64,000 nucleotides of DNA from Glandiceps talaboti (GCF_964340395.1 NC_135554.1:24815592-24879591); one strand, 5' to 3'. Positions 1 through 26,400 are shown, counted from the stretch's first letter. Notes: generated from the sequence alone by a model not told the origin. Translations and numbers: made by a program.

Positions 1-347
1 ATTAGAACATCTATTATACAGTTATTTAGTAGCATAGAATAGCCATATATGATAGTAGATAAAAACTAGATATATACATACCATGACCCAATGTGACTTT
101 TATTTTTACCATAAAACAATAGTATAAATTGTGTCCTGTACTCCAAAGCCACATCAATCAAGACAGGTGCACATCAATCTAACTAGATTTATCCGTGACA
201 CGACAGCAAACAAATCTCCTGATCTATACTTCCTTCTATTTACTAAATGACAGAAGAGGAAGTAAAATTATAAGACTTGAATTCGTAATATGAAAGAAAT
301 GTGTAGATAAACTTTCGCGTGTCAATATGATATTTCGAGATTTTTAG

Positions 348-623
348 GGAATGTTTCAACGATCTGTTATAGTAAACAGTACAGTAAATGCTCAATCTAT
401 TCAAAGATATCGCTTTTATGGCGTGGGTTGCGCCAAAGACAAACTCACGGTAAGTGAGTGCAAGACTATGCATTCTCGCAAGTTAGACCATTGGTTGTTT
501 TTTTCAAATGACCCGACGAACGAGGATGCGTACTTTTATTATCGCTGCCGTAAAAAGGACTGTGATAATTACGACGATGAGACCACTGTAGCAGATACAA
601 CATGTCGTAAACACACCAACTAA
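348..623 (+). CDS. possible terminal exon of an unknown Cys-rich protein (partial)
   Basis: A TTTTTAG acceptor-like site at 341-347 is followed by 91 open codons (GGA, then ATG at 351) and TAA at 621-623. The product is polar with six cysteines (GVGCAK, SECKT, YRCRKKDCDNYDD, DTTCRKH) and no low-complexity sequence, unlike the random open frames around it. It could be the last exon of a secreted or extracellular-domain protein whose upstream exons lie before the window, or a chance open frame. I do not recognise the family and see no clear polyadenylation signal close behind. Confidence 0.28.
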   Translation, partial: GMFQRSVIVNSTVNAQSIQRYRFYGVGCAKDKLTVSECKTMHSRKLDHWLFFSNDPTNEDAYFYYRCRKKDCDNYDDETTVADTTCRKHTN

Positions 624-1139
624 AACCGAAAGTATCTTTTTATCCGGGAAAGCTTTCTCTTGGAATTGCGACACAATCTGAGTTGATAAGTTTTTTACCC
701 AAGTGAAAATACTTACATAAAACCTTGATTAAACAATTCTAGTGTAATATGTGTCTATTCATGTCTTCTATGACTTTTACAATTGTACCCCTTTAACATG
801 ATACATGGTGCAAATGTACATGTGTAAACTCATGTAACTATGTACTGTATGATTTGTTCTTCCGTAGGTACATTGCCGTCAGGTTTTATACATGTAGACG
901 TTGTTGCTTTGGATGGCACAGAAGATTGTACAGTTTACCATTTACATACTTCTCTTTCCATTGACATGTGCTGTTGTCCGCTGATTGGCTGTTGCTATGT
1001 TACGAAATATTTACATTATGTACATTATACTCTGAACTGCTGCCTCGTTTGTAAATAATAGTTCATTCAAATTAATGTTAAATTAGACGTTAAACGTGAA
1101 GGTGTCAGCATATGTGTACATATATATATACTTACCATG

Positions 1140-1200
1140 GCTAAAGCATAGACTGTACGCCAATGGTGGAGGGTCTACGGTGGTGGGGCTATGGCTCAAG
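1140..1200. mobile_element. CATAGAC-type mini hairpin with 7-bp flanking repeats
   Basis: The unit 1147-1193 begins CATAGAC and ends CTATG and contains the family motif GGTGGAGGGTCTA. It is bounded by GCTAAAG (1140-1146) and GCTCAAG (1194-1200), six of seven bases identical, as expected for an old target-site duplication. Ends and flank length match the copies at 16882, 33386, 36771 and 40055. Confidence 0.55.
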
Positions 1201-2792
1201 TCTTGACTCTTATTGCGAAGCACGCCCCCTTGCGGTCACAGATGGGCTAAGATACTACTTGTGCAACCAAAGGACAATGTCCGAAAGTGAGTTGAACACC
1301 GCAAGAAGAATTAGCAGAGCAATATGTGCCGTATACGTAGCGATAATCAACGATTTCCTTCAGGTTTTGCGTAATATTTGAACTTTGACAATAAACGCTG
1401 CAATTACCTCTTTGCATTGGAACATTTCATCATGCACAATTGAGTATTTCTTATAGATTACAGACTTTATTGGAAAATTCACGATTCAATAACACGTCTT
1501 CCAAATCTGTTTAAATCATTGCAATGTAATATTCATATGGTTTAATTTCTGTACTTAACTTCAAAACGTATTCTGTCCTCCGCTCTCACGGTTAAAACCA
1601 CAGTAGCTGTAACCTTTCACTATTTTTTGTTAATGTTTGCCCGTTGAAAAACAAAACACCGCATGCCTTTACTGAAAATGGATCAATCTTCCAAATTATA
1701 ATGGAAGCTGTCTGATTCAACACAAATCTTACTTACATTAGTCATTCCTACAATTTAACATCTGGTACAACAAAACATGAATTAGAGTTGTTATTACATT
1801 TTAATCTGGCCGCCCACATGCCCTGACAAAGTACAACATACATACGTTGTTACAATGTACATATGCATCAGTGATTTGGTAAGAGCATTGTTGAGGCAGA
1901 CAATATTCATATTAGTTTCACCTTACTTGGCTTTAATTGTAGATTTTTAAAAAAATACCTCTCTGCCAGCAGTTGATGGTTCACTGGTTTGGAGGTTAGT
2001 ACAAATGTGCGAATAAACATTCCGGACCATTTACACGACTGTAAAGAAATATTCAATTTGCCGAATGTTGAACGGGCATGGTTTGATCACTCGTTGATCA
2101 TACATACTCCAACAATACAAGTACAAAAACCTAAATAAAAATGTTTCAGTTACAACTACTGGGTCTTTTGATACAACAGCCAAAATAGGTAGTCTTCACC
2201 ATTTTGGGTGACGTACATATTATCTAATATGATGAGAAAGCGATCATTTGGCAAGTTAAGGTTGTTTTACTTGATGTAAACAACAGAACTGTTACTGCTT
2301 AACACAGCAGGGTGGTAATCGAAGGGTTTCTGAGTTCAACTGGATTGATGCAAAACAAGACTCTCCTCAGTAACAATCGTCATATTGTGTACAGCAGTAA
2401 AATATAGTTGTCTATCAAGTTAAAACAATATCAACTTACATCATACATGTATGTGTACATGTAATACACAGTCTTCTGGTGAACGCTTCCTGTATTAGCT
2501 GTATGTGTAATAAAGTGTGATACTACCAAACAAGAAAGACTATAGCGTTTCATTTAATAGGCAGCTCACACACAATTCTTTTGTCATCAATTACATAAAA
2601 CAAAATACAGACACTGACAGCGCCCAAAATATGAAATATGAAATATGAACATTACTGTCAGATAAAATAAGGAAGATTCAAGCACAGAACTGTTTGTTTG
2701 TGTTCATAGTGTGATAAAATATAACATTTCATGTGTGTACGCGTCTGTACTTTGTTTATGTAATTCGAAACAAACACAGATACCGTGCGGCT

Positions 2793-2876
2793 AATTGAAA
2801 CTCTATAGTAACTCTGGTTTGGTAGTAACATCATACAGCCTAAATGAAACTATATAATCACTCTGGTTTGGTAGTA
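2793..2876. repeat. two-copy tandem duplication
   Basis: Two diverged 35-bp units (2793-2827 and 2842-2876), each ending in CTCTGGTTTGGTAGTA, separated by a short spacer. No function is apparent. Confidence 0.6.
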
Positions 2877-3328
2877 TATATTTATGATGTTCCGATCAAG
2901 TTAACACGACACAGTACAGACAACAATTAAATAATGTTGGAAGAAAGTCACAGTGACTTGTATTGAGTTAACGTTTTCTCAAATTGATATTGTGAGTGTG
3001 TAATACAAGTAATAGGCAATAAATGCTATCACCTCCTCGTGATGTTTGAATTTTGTCATTGACTGTAATTAGTAGACCGTTCATAACTAGTGGACTGTCA
3101 TTGACTGTAATTGATAGAATGGTTATGACCAGGACTGACTCGGTGTATTGATTCCGGATTTGCATCACGTCAAAATGGTCGAACATTTATAGTCGACTGA
3201 CTTTAGCCTTCGTGACGCCTGAGTTAGTAATAAGTAAGTAAGTAACTGGATTATACATCTCACCCGAGGGAGCCAAAGTATCATGTTACAAACAAAAATA
3301 TCTACATGAAAATAATATACAAACAAAC

Positions 3329-3862
<534 letters not shown>

Positions 3863-4499
3863 GCGTGTATACTTCTAAAATAGTGTAGTCTAAATACTCT
3901 TTCATAAACCGTGATGCCTAAAGCCTGCAGCCCGGCCAATTACGACCTTGTTGATTTGTATGACAGAGTACGTACATAGAAACATAACGAAATCTTACCA
4001 TCACAATGTCCTCTCACTTTATGAAGTAATTATTCACACACATCCTCCCGGTCCCTTACTACCACATAGTAAATTGAAAAAAACCCACAAAGCTATGGGT
4101 TCAATGCCCTCTTACATTAGACATCCATTACTCACTCAGTCCCAAGACTTCCAAGTTTATTTTGTTTCTTGTTGTTGTATGTGAGCGTACATAGTTGTTT
4201 TCCCTTTGCTGAACGTTTTTTTTAATGTTAAGTCTGTGCTGTATTTAGCTTATTGAGATTTAATAGGTAAACACCATAATTATTAAATACACTTTCAGTC
4301 ACATTTTTTCTGTGTTTCATCGTCGATTCGTAAGACTCAGTCAAGGTTGGTATTATTTGGACCAGGGGTTTTGATTACAAACAATGTCTTGTTTGTTATG
4401 TACATCAACTTCAAGTTTAGCTAACAAATATTAAGTCCATATATATGTTGTATTTTCTCCTATCGAGAAACAGCCTGTGTCGAAATCTCCAATAACTAA

Positions 4500-4853
4500 G
4501 GCCAAAAAAATAATTTCTGGTTCTGGTCAGGGTAAACTTTCTAAAGTGGTGCGACCACGCGAATTTTGTTTTTTCCTTTTTTTTTTTGCAAAATAGTGAA
4601 TACACATCTTTTTGACACTTTACATACTCTGTTCTATCATATTTATCTCTTGAAAAACTCCCTTTTCTTCGAAGCAGTTTAGGCTTTGTATTTAAGCAGT
4701 CTTGGCATGTAGGGTAGATTTCAGCTGCTTGTTCTCCTGATATCAGGAATAAATAAGGAACGGGAATTCAAAAATTATCGGGGAAAAAAGGATTGACGCG
4801 AGGGTATTCAGGGCACGCGCGCGCTGACCAGAACCAGATATATTTTTTTGGCC
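4500..4853. mobile_element. non-autonomous element with about 30-bp terminal inverted repeats
   Basis: The left end, 4500-4530 (GGCCAAAAAAATAATTTCTG at its start), is matched in reverse complement at 4824-4853, which ends TTTTTTTGGCC. The interior shows no coding potential. Flanking duplications are not convincing, so a MITE-like call rests on the inverted ends and the 354-bp size. Confidence 0.6.
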
Positions 4854-5157
4854 TAACAGCTCATAACTTAAGAGCAATTTCAACTGAAGAGGGCGCTAAT
4901 CACGATGCGTCGCAAGACAGGTATCTTAATCCCATCCTGTCGAAGTTGTTGGGCTTTTGTTTGAAGTATTGTCATGCAAATCTGGTGACGTGAGCAAATA
5001 CGTAAATAGCGTGACGTTTCGATCCAAATAAAAGAACGCCACCGGTTGTAAAACCCTGCCAATATTGTTTGTAACAACCTGCGAAGCTGGTATCCAACTA
5101 ACTGTGAACAGATCTACGTCGAAATGGACAGGGGAAAAATCATGTCCCCTTAAATTT

Positions 5158-5181
5158 CGGAGGGACGCTTGCGTCCCTCCG
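5158..5181. other. perfect short hairpin
   Basis: CGGAGGGACG is followed by CTTG and then CGTCCCTCCG: perfect 10-bp GC-rich arms with a 4-nt loop in an AT-rich setting. It is not next to a recognised gene; it could be a structured RNA fragment or a mini transposon remnant. Confidence 0.6.
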
Positions 5182-7240
5182 TTCGAATGCCCGATTATTC
5201 GGACACATGGTAGAAGTTGCTTTTTATTATAACGTTGCTCAGCGAAGACAATCACCTTTTTTTAACATGAAAAGTATAGGTAAGTTATCGACTTTGTATC
5301 CGACTCTTTTGTTTTCTTACGTAACAGCTTTGTTACAGTAGTCGATTTTGTCTTGGTAGTAACGCGAGTTAAGATTTTGGAAAATTGAAATGTTTGCTTT
5401 TTTTAGTTTCACACTACTCAGTGGATAAAGTTTGTTTGATACTGGCTAAAAAAAATGTTTGCCATGGCTACGCCCCCTAACACCAATCCTTTGACAGTCT
5501 GCATTGACAAGATGGCCAGAAAGGTCCTTCTACTTTGATAAAAATCGATTGAAACTATGATCATTTGCCCATGGAAGTATCGCCCATGATTTCTCTATCT
5601 GTTTGAAAACGAGATGGCGGTGAACAAAAAGATGTTTCAATTCGGAATAATAATTGAATATCTGGTTCTAAACTTTAATTAAAACTTCCAAAAAGTGGAT
5701 AAGAGTCTCGGGTAGACCGTTCTGAAGTTATGGCCTCGAGGCCGAATCGAATCGATATCCCGACAATCAAATTAAATGAAGAGAGACGATTCGAAGCTAA
5801 GATAAGCTCATGGTGATATCCTTGTGATAAAATGGCAATTTAAAAAAAAAGTTAAAAACAACGATAATAACAACAACAAACACAATTCTACAATCACATC
5901 TTAAAGTATGCATCATGTTGGTACTGTTCTATGACTCCACGGTTCTTAGTGAACAGGTAATTGTCACCAATTACCCAATTCACATTCATCACCATTTCAC
6001 GATTTTATTGAGATTCATGGATCAATTGTCTGGCTATCATCAAAGAGAGAAAACGCGAGGCCAACTCCATAAATTTAGAAAATCCCATTATGGGCTCGCA
6101 CACCTCACGCTTTTCTCTCCCCCCTCTCCCCCTCGCTTTACTCGACTTTCTTACCATCTAAGACTCTTGATCCAAAAACACGCTATATACATTACGTAAT
6201 CGTTGTATTGGTGTTAAATTCTTTGACTATTTATATGTATATTATACAAGAGGTCTTTTATTTTCCTGCAATGTTTATCATCATTAAGGTGGCACTAGAA
6301 ACTTTTGTCCCACGAAAGTTACCTTCTCAGGGTATTTGGGTTTTCCATAGATACGGTCCTGTGGGGCACATCTGTGTATATAACGGCATTAAAGACAAAA
6401 CCATGTCGAATAGTTGTTCTCCGATCTCTTCTCATTTATCGTGTTTATTTATTGAGACGACTTTTTTGTAATTGGTATTCGTTGCTATGCGTGGCTGCAT
6501 AGTATTGAAAAGTTGGGCTTACACTTTGTTGAAAGACACAGTAGCTGTCTGTACGGGCCTCGGGGTTATAAGTACATTGTGTAGCTGCATATTGCAGGGA
6601 AATCACCGCTAGTAAGTAGAACAACAACTTCTATCTATGTATATATGTAGAGAGACTCAGGTTGCATAACTTAGTTTGATGAGAAATTAAGATTTAGATT
6701 ATGAAGTGTACTTCATAGATATAATTTTGTCAGTGGTAAGTTTATAATTAAGTTTTGAGATTGCACGTAGATGTAGCTATCTTTGTAATAAGGATAACAT
6801 GCTCTGGCAAAAATATTTGATTAAAGTTTGCTGCTACTGGGAGCTTACAAATTTGTGAGAGGCTTAGCTTTAGACACGATGATGACGGACTGCAGTTACT
6901 CTAACCCACTTCTTCAAGTGCGACATTCAACCACACGAAAATTGCAAAGCTGGTAGTGCGATAGACCTCAAAACACTGGAGACTCGCAACACTTTGTTAT
7001 CCATTGTTATCCACTGTTCTTTTATCTGAATCCGAAACTGGGAGTATAATTAATTTTTGAGTGATTTTTGTTGTTAGAAATTCGCTGAACAATGGCGGTA
7101 TCAACGAATTATACCACCCTGATTGAACTAATTTGCATAGTCGTGTTTATAACATGCCGGAGTTATAACATGATTACGCGATAATTATAAAGCAAACCGG
7201 TTGGCAATAACAACGAAAAATAATTACGTGGCGACAACTT
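5182..7240. other. non-coding stretch, nothing recognised
   Basis: No exon, RNA gene or structured repeat stands out. The open frames are short, AT-rich and without splice context or recognisable motifs. Confidence 0.5.
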
Positions 7241-7241
7241 G

Positions 7242-7248
7242 TATAAAA
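7242..7248 (+). promoter_or_regulatory. candidate TATA box upstream of the ankyrin gene
   Basis: TATAAAA lies about 30 bp before a run rich in AACACTAACAG (around 7270) that could hold the start site. A GTGACGTG motif, CRE-like, sits at 7257. It is the best-looking promoter between the start of the window and the first certain exon of the ankyrin gene at 8124, but nothing in the sequence proves transcription starts here. Confidence 0.3.
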
Positions 7249-7611
7249 CAGAACCGTGACGTGCAACTAACACTAACAGCGAACGTTTATACCAGAAGAG
7301 CGAGAAAACGTGAGAAATCATTAGTTAGTACAACGAGTTGCGTAACTGTTTTTGGGGTGTTTTTTTTATAATAGGAAGGTTATTTATTATACAGTGATAA
7401 GCCTGGATATTATACGAAGCTACCTGTCAGTGTGGTATTTCTGTAAATCACTAAAAAAAAGATAGCTCTCTGGGACAATTTTTTTTAATTAACGTATCTC
7501 GAATGGCGATTTTTGTCTATTAGTGTCTATGCAAAGTACATTGAGTAGATTACACAGTGACGTCATTCGATAACTCTAAGTTGCAAGTACTGCTTCTCCA
7601 CTGACAATAAG

Positions 7612-7741
7612 ATGAAAAATCGATCATTGACTTTACAAGACCTTTCGATCGGTGCATGCAGCTGCATTGTTCAACACAGTTGGAGTACTAGTATCTTAAC
7701 TAGGCTGAACCTAATTAAAGTACCTGCAACAAAACTAATAG
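7612..7741 (+). CDS. candidate first coding exon of the ankyrin gene
   Basis: ATG at 7612 (A at -3) opens 43 codons plus one base, ending at a G|GTACAG donor after 7741. The extra base completes the split codon of the zinc-finger exon at 8124, which starts with two codon bases, giving an uninterrupted join into ...ERCSMC. The resulting protein would be about 821 residues. The donor is weak and the peptide (MKNRSLTLQDLSIG...) is not recognised, so this is only one phase-compatible solution; a start further upstream is equally possible. Confidence 0.27.
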
Positions 7742-8123
7742 GTACAGACAGTGACTGGTCATACGATATTCGCCATCAACATCTCTCGGTTGAATTTGAG
7801 ACACAATACACATGTACCTCGATATCCGAATTTTTAGACCGTGATATACTACCATTGTAACTCATTACTTTCTAGTATGTATTTACCACCTGTCTTGTAC
7901 CTACACTTAAAATACGTTGAATATTTTATATTGACATAAACACGACGTACATCTAATTGAAAAGTGATGACACCCCCAACGTCAGAGTACACAGTTATAC
8001 ACCAAATGTAATAATTCATACTTCACATGCCATGGTTGCCATGGTTGCCAACATCTAAAACTAAAAAGTGTAGAATTAAGCTCAAATTGTTAATATTTAT
8101 GTTGTTTTCGATTTTATTTACAG

Positions 8124-16212
<8,089 letters not shown>

Positions 16213-16611
16213 CTCGATCGTCAGAGATCCACTGAACTTGTATTATGTCGTTTCTCTGTTATGACACTTTGACCTTACCACGTACGGGAGTTAGCTGTAA
16301 GCTCGCACCTGTAGTTTCTTGTACTTTACCCGTAGAGCAGACGTAATAGCTGCGTGCTTGACAACTATTTTTTCTTTTACGTCCATTTTCTGTCTTTAAA
16401 CCATAGCCTACTGGAGTGTACTTAGGGTCTGTGCTTGTACGCAATTATGTCGTGTGTAAATCATAATTTTTTCCTTTACTCAACAATTTACGAGATTCAC
16501 ATTAAATCTCAGACATCCAACATCCATGATTAGTTAGATCATGGAGGTATACTACCATGGCTAGATTCTTTTTTTTTTCATATACTCTGATATAAGCTTT
16601 ATATATTTATA

Positions 16612-16617
16612 AATAAA
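16612..16617 (+). terminator. candidate polyadenylation signal of the ankyrin gene
   Basis: AATAAA lies 400 nt after the stop codon at 16210-16212, the first canonical hexamer in the correct orientation in the 3' flank. Confidence 0.5.
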
Positions 16618-16874
16618 ATATTATTCTTTTCTTATCATAATTGAAAGTGATTGACCATAAGATAGAAATCTAGTACTTCTGACTTTACCTTCTGATCACA
16701 AAGTGTATATTAAGTTTATTGTGTTGGGTATTATAAACCAATGATTATATTTACATGTTTTCCTATCGCACGCTATACTCACACTTCTCAGAATATTTGG
16801 TAGATATGTAGTGGCATTGATACATATATTGACAAAAAACTGCCGAAATTCATAGTGATGTACATTTCCTGTAA

Positions 16875-16929
16875 CTCCAGCCATAGACCCTCCACCAAGT
16901 TGGTGGGGGCCAAGGGTCTATGCTCCAGC
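16875..16929. mobile_element. CATAGAC-type mini hairpin with exact 7-bp flanking repeat
   Basis: The unit 16882-16922 runs from CATAGACCCTCCACCAA to TTGGTGGGGGCC and AAGGGTCTATG. CTCCAGC occurs on both sides (16875-16881 and 16923-16929), as a target-site duplication would. It lies in the 3' flank of the ankyrin gene. Confidence 0.65.
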
Positions 16930-18650
16930 ATAACTAGGGAAGTGAAAAAACCCACAATCACCGAAAATAGCGTAATCGTTCACAAAAACGTCAAATATAG
17001 TGGAAATACAAGGTAAACAGAGTCAGTTCCTCCATTAGATCATAAAGACAGTGTTACTCAGAACTTCTAGCAATTACATAGTCTCGGTGTCTCTCGTTGT
17101 CCGCTGTGTCAACCGATAATTATTGGTTGGTTGTCTGATTTCCAGATACGGTAGTTTTTGACCCGTAAACAGATCCTTACAGAGCGGACATAGTATTTTA
17201 ATAGTGGTGATCGGTGATCTTATTATGATGAGTGTGTGAACATCTGTGTAAAGCCAACCCAAATCGCTATTGTGATCCACCGAGGGAAATGTTTTTAAAT
17301 ATTATCAAGTCATATTGACTATCGTGTGCCAACCATAAGTAGAGGGGCTACATGAATTTACAATCCAAATAAATGTTCGAGTGACTATGTGTTCAGCTGT
17401 GCCAAGTCAACCGTTTAATCTCAGACCAAAGTGGTCTGGGGTTTAATTAAGAATACGACCCCTGTATTGTTTGATACAGTTTATAACAATAGACAAGATG
17501 ATTGTTTCATACCTGTAATTAAACATGGCGTCATGAATAAATTAGGAATACAACACAATAGAAAAGAGTATGTCGTGTTTATTTATTCTTGGTTACGTGT
17601 GCGAAAACGCTTTCATTCACAACCTCAATTGACTTGGACAAAAGTTTTTATAACCGCTTAGCGATGAATTAGTTTGGAACAAAAAACATGTCTAAAAATA
17701 GTATGTCGGTGGGAGAAGTTGTGTGCATAATGTAGAATAAAGTACAGGCATGGCGATGGAAGGTTGAACACGTGTAATTTGCTTGAAAAGAACACGGGGC
17801 AATCACAAACCATAAATTACATGATGTATCTTTACAGAGTACCCATGCATAAACTAATCTATTCTCTATATTGAAGAATTATAGATGTAAAATGAAAAGA
17901 AATTTTAGTGTGCAGATACTTTCAGTTGCAAGTTGTGGTTGTACCTTCTTACATGTAAATGTAATATAGTCCCTGTATGTCGGGATTATATACAGGGTTC
18001 GTACACTTAAAGCAAAACAAAATTCCAGGACTTTCCAGGGGTTTTTCGTCGGTTTTCCAGGGGTATTCGTATTGATTTTGGCCATTTTCCAGGGGTGTTG
18101 AGCACCTAAGTATATTTTTTGAATAACATCTAATTGTCTGATGTGGACGAGAAGAAATTAACAAGGGTTCCCATAATATGTCACAAAACATTTTAAAGAC
18201 AATCGACACTAAGCAAGACGTTGGTTTCAAAACCACGTTTGCACGCAATTAACGGAAAAACGTTACGTCTAGCTTGTGCAGTGATCATGTAAGATTTGAG
18301 TCGCAACATTCGTCAGTCTAAATCAGACATATCCAGAAAAAAAATTAAAAACTAAAGTTTGTCTTCATTATTGTACGGTTTGATGTGACTATATTTAGAG
18401 GTCACCAAAACATTTTTCTTCTTCAAAATTTTGAATAAAAACGTCATTTACATAACGAAATTTCGCGCCATGAATAACTGAATACGTTCATCCCTTGCGT
18501 CCCGAGGTTTATGTACGGACGCCACGTAATATATAATATAATATAATATAACTCTGGATGGTTCTTGGTTACTTTATATTGAAATGCCACCACAACTAGC
18601 TATAAACATGTGGAATTGTTTCTTGTGACTGGTTGAGCTCTCATCAGGTA

Positions 18651-18656
<6 letters not shown>
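16930..18656. other. intergenic stretch
   Basis: No gene is recognised. An open frame at 17431-17661 shows no recognisable domain or splice context. Around 17968-18110 the motifs CAGGGTTCGTACA and repeated TTTCCAGGGG resemble ends of DNA transposons common in aquatic animals, but no matching second end is visible. Confidence 0.45.
17993..18100. mobile_element. possible DNA-transposon terminus
   Basis: CAGGGTTCGTACACTTAAA is followed by ATTCCAGGACTTTCCAGGGG and further TTTTCCAGGGG units. This recalls widespread transposon ends carrying GGTTCGTAC and TCCAGGAC motifs. I recognise the style only; there is no coding region and no paired end. Confidence 0.3.

Positions 18657-18736
<80 letters not shown>
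18657..18736. repeat. (TA)n microsatellite
   Basis: An uninterrupted alternating TA tract directly abuts the left arm of the perfect inverted repeat that follows. Confidence 0.97.
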
Positions 18737-18745
<9 letters not shown>

Positions 18746-18920
18746 GTTTTGAAAATTTGAACCAAATTATATGCTATAGACCCTACAGAACTATTTCGTG
18801 AGGTGCGTATTCCTCACTCATCATTTCTACCCCTGATGAGTGAGGAATACGCACCTCACGAAATAGTTCTGTAGGGTCTATAGCATATAATTTGGTTCAA
18901 ATTTTCAAAACCTGTATATA
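18737..18920. mobile_element. perfect 87-bp inverted repeat with 10-nt spacer
   Basis: The arm 18737-18823 (TATATACAGGTTTTGAAAAT at its outer end) is exactly reverse-complementary to 18834-18920; the spacer is TTTCTACCCC. I found no mismatch over 87 bp. The element sits against a (TA)n run, so a TA target duplication cannot be read. The arms contain CTATAGACCCTACAG, related to the CATAGAC hairpins elsewhere. Perfect arms imply a recent insertion, gene conversion between arms, or an assembly artefact. Confidence 0.85.
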
Positions 18921-18977
18921 ATTCGCTCTACTACCAGTATTGAGCACTTTTATGTGGTTTTATCTACATCCAGTCAA

Positions 18978-23491
<4,514 letters not shown>

Positions 23492-26400
23492 TTACCGCAT
23501 ACTCTTCAGTTTGGAGAATGGTTTCCTAACACTCAACATGGGCTGCTTTATTTTGGGTTTCTCTGGGAAGAGTTCAGCTTCACTTGCAGTTGTTGGTAGA
23601 CGTTTTGCATAGATGTCAGGATACACTTTCTGAAACTGTAGTGCAAAGAAAAAATTCTATCAGTGTCACTAAAAATAAACTTGTGTGACTAAGGTATGTT
23701 TCAGGGGTTCTCCATAAAAACCACAATACAATCAATGAAAAGCTACATGCATGATTCACTATAGCACCTCCTTACCAGAGTTCCCAATGATAGCAAACAC
23801 ATAATATAATGTATGTTGTAAAATATCTAACCCTGTCTGTTGTACAAGTTCCTAGCTTCTTTACACCAGTGTACATGCACTGTGGTACCCCCAAGAACTA
23901 TCAAGAAACACTTGTGATGATGATATGAGTTAACTTTGTCACTACCGTTTTGAAATATATACAGACACACACACCAAAACTATCAGCCAAATAATTAGTT
24001 ATATGTATGCATGTCATTGAGTTCTCTACAATTTCTAAGTCAATCAGAAAGGTAATATGGAGATGTTTACATTTAGATGTTATTCCCCAATATTTTTTTA
24101 TTCGTTCAGCCAAGGAAAATACGAGTGAAGTAAGGGGGCCTTTGTTGCTATGAGTCACCAGACTCATAGTGGCAACCCTTAGGTCACAAGTATTTTCCGG
24201 CTGAATGAAAGAAAAATATTGAATAACATAATTATATCAGTGCAAGTAATATCAAAGAAAAATAGGGCAAAGTAATAGCCATGTTGATCATTTTGACTCA
24301 TATTTTGAACACAGCAGAACCAGTGACGTAGGCACGCGTTGTCATAACATAGAACAACCAGAGTATATATCCCATATTTTTGGCTTGTGCATGGTATAAT
24401 AACTATTACACCTGTCTGTAAGATACATGTCTTGCATCAGCCAACACTAAGAGAAGCCTGTTTAGAGCTGATCTCTTACAGTCTACCATTTCACATTACC
24501 TGTTTCAACTTCTTTCTCTTTTCTTTCACCACCATTTGTCTGTCCTTAATGATATTTTCTAGTAAGTCTGCTACGGCTTGTTGTGAGCTGCTCATTTTCT
24601 GTTTCTCATATTCTTCTTTTGACAATTGTTCACAGAATGCCCAGGAATTTTCATCATCTGAACTATACTTTATCTATACAGAATGGCAAGGGGAGAAATC
24701 ATGCAAAACTTAGTAATTAGGGTACTAGTCTTGCTGCTAGACGTTCGGGCTTTCTTTCGATACTATAATTGAACAAAGTTCGCAGTGAGGGCTTGCCCGA
24801 ACCTTGGATGTTCCATCCTTGATAGCGATGTTCGGCCGTGTGTCATATTTTATCGGCAGAACATCTAAGGTCTAGCAGATCGACTATTAGGGTACATTAA
24901 CATTAACAATACATGTTTTAATGTCCAGAGTACCACAATGACTATATTTCCTTGAGTGAATCAAGGTTAAAGGGTAAGGTCTCAAAAGATAGCTTGCATC
25001 TGATAATATAGGGATAGACACCTCAATGGAGTGTCTGTGTATTACAGTTTTTAAAATTATGCACCAAATATTGAATTTTATCTACAAATATGGCAGCCAT
25101 TCTGTCAAATTTGCATATATTTAAAAACAAATGATATGCATATATATGATATGTCATCTTTGTGCCACACTTGAAAGAAATCGAATATTGCATGTCTGAT
25201 AAGTGCTGTATTATGGAGAGACAGACGGACAGAGCCCATTGCAATAGCCCCCACCCTCGGTGGCTAAAAAGTAAGGTGTAACTGGAACAGTCATAAACAC
25301 ATTCTGAATGTTTTAAAGCCCACGAAAAATGTACCTTTGCAACTTTGCACTGCACAACCTTCCGTTAAGAAAAGTGAGATGTTATTTTTTAGCAGTTAAC
25401 GTTTCTCAGTGTCATAGGTTCTGGATTGGATATGAATTGAACCATGGGAAGTGATCAAGATGCAATGAATGGTATATTTATCTATGCATTTGTGATAGTT
25501 CAAAGCTAGATGAATTCACCAGTCCACACGCGATTTCCATTTATGCAGCATGCCCTCATACAACTAACTGATTAGTGGCAATAGAGTGTAACCAATGACA
25601 TGCAAAATGATTTGATGAATGGCCAATGTACTATAATAGCAAGCCAGCAAAATAGTTCTGAAAATGATGTCATGCATCTGTGTAATCTCTATGTAATGTG
25701 ATAAATTACTATGTAAAGTACATGCAAACAAAGGCTAAATGATTGTGTGAGAGATTAGTATGGACGTGATTTCTTGATGAACCCTGGCGTAATGGAGCAA
25801 ATTGTAATGAATATGCGACCAATAATATATTTTAATCATGATCAAATTAATGATGTCATGAATGTAACGTAATTCTAATTTATAAATTATCAAAATGTAA
25901 CTGACTGACTAGCATGCTTTAACAAGAAGTGTGTATGTATGTATGTATGTATGTATGTATGTATGTATGTATGTATGTATGTATACATACATGATACACA
26001 TGATGTATGTGTGTGTACACATGTTTATGTGCATGAATATCCATGTATGTATGTATGTATGTATGTATGTATGTATGTATGTATGTATGATACACATGAT
26101 GTATGTGTGTGTACACATGTGTATGTGCATGAATATCCATGTATGTATGTATGTATGTATGTATGTATGTATCTACATTATCAAAAGTATGCATCACTGA
26201 ACGTGTGTCTGTGTGTGTCTTTGTGCAACAAACACATAAGCATGTATGTCAAAGTTGTATGGAATAAGATAAGGGTAAAACATTAGTTATGCAAATCAAA
26301 ATAGATGGATGAATACTTTCCGACAAAGAAAGACATACAGAGTCTATTAATTACACAAGTAATTCTTTGGCAGATAGAAGCATAATGCAAACAGAATAAA

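Larger units (their letters stand above)
624..3328. other. non-coding stretch
   Basis: I see no exon with recognisable protein similarity here. The short open frames are AT-rich and lack splice context. The stretch holds one hairpin element (1147-1193), a 35-bp unit repeated twice (2793-2876, motif CTCTGGTTTGGTAGTA) and a second short duplication (about 3055-3125, motif CATTGACTGTAATT). Confidence 0.5.

Noticed and set aside
8027-8123. ATG at 8027 with a hydrophobic run leading into the zinc-finger exon, possibly a signal peptide
   Set aside because: The hydrophobic codons are the T-rich polypyrimidine tract of the TTTATTTACAG acceptor; an upstream exon is more likely.
17431-17661. 76-codon open frame in intergenic DNA
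   Set aside because: No recognisable domain, splice context or promoter.
25932-26172. CRISPR-like alternation of repeats and spacers
   Set aside because: It is a eukaryotic GTAT microsatellite with one duplicated module; no defined repeat-spacer periodicity.
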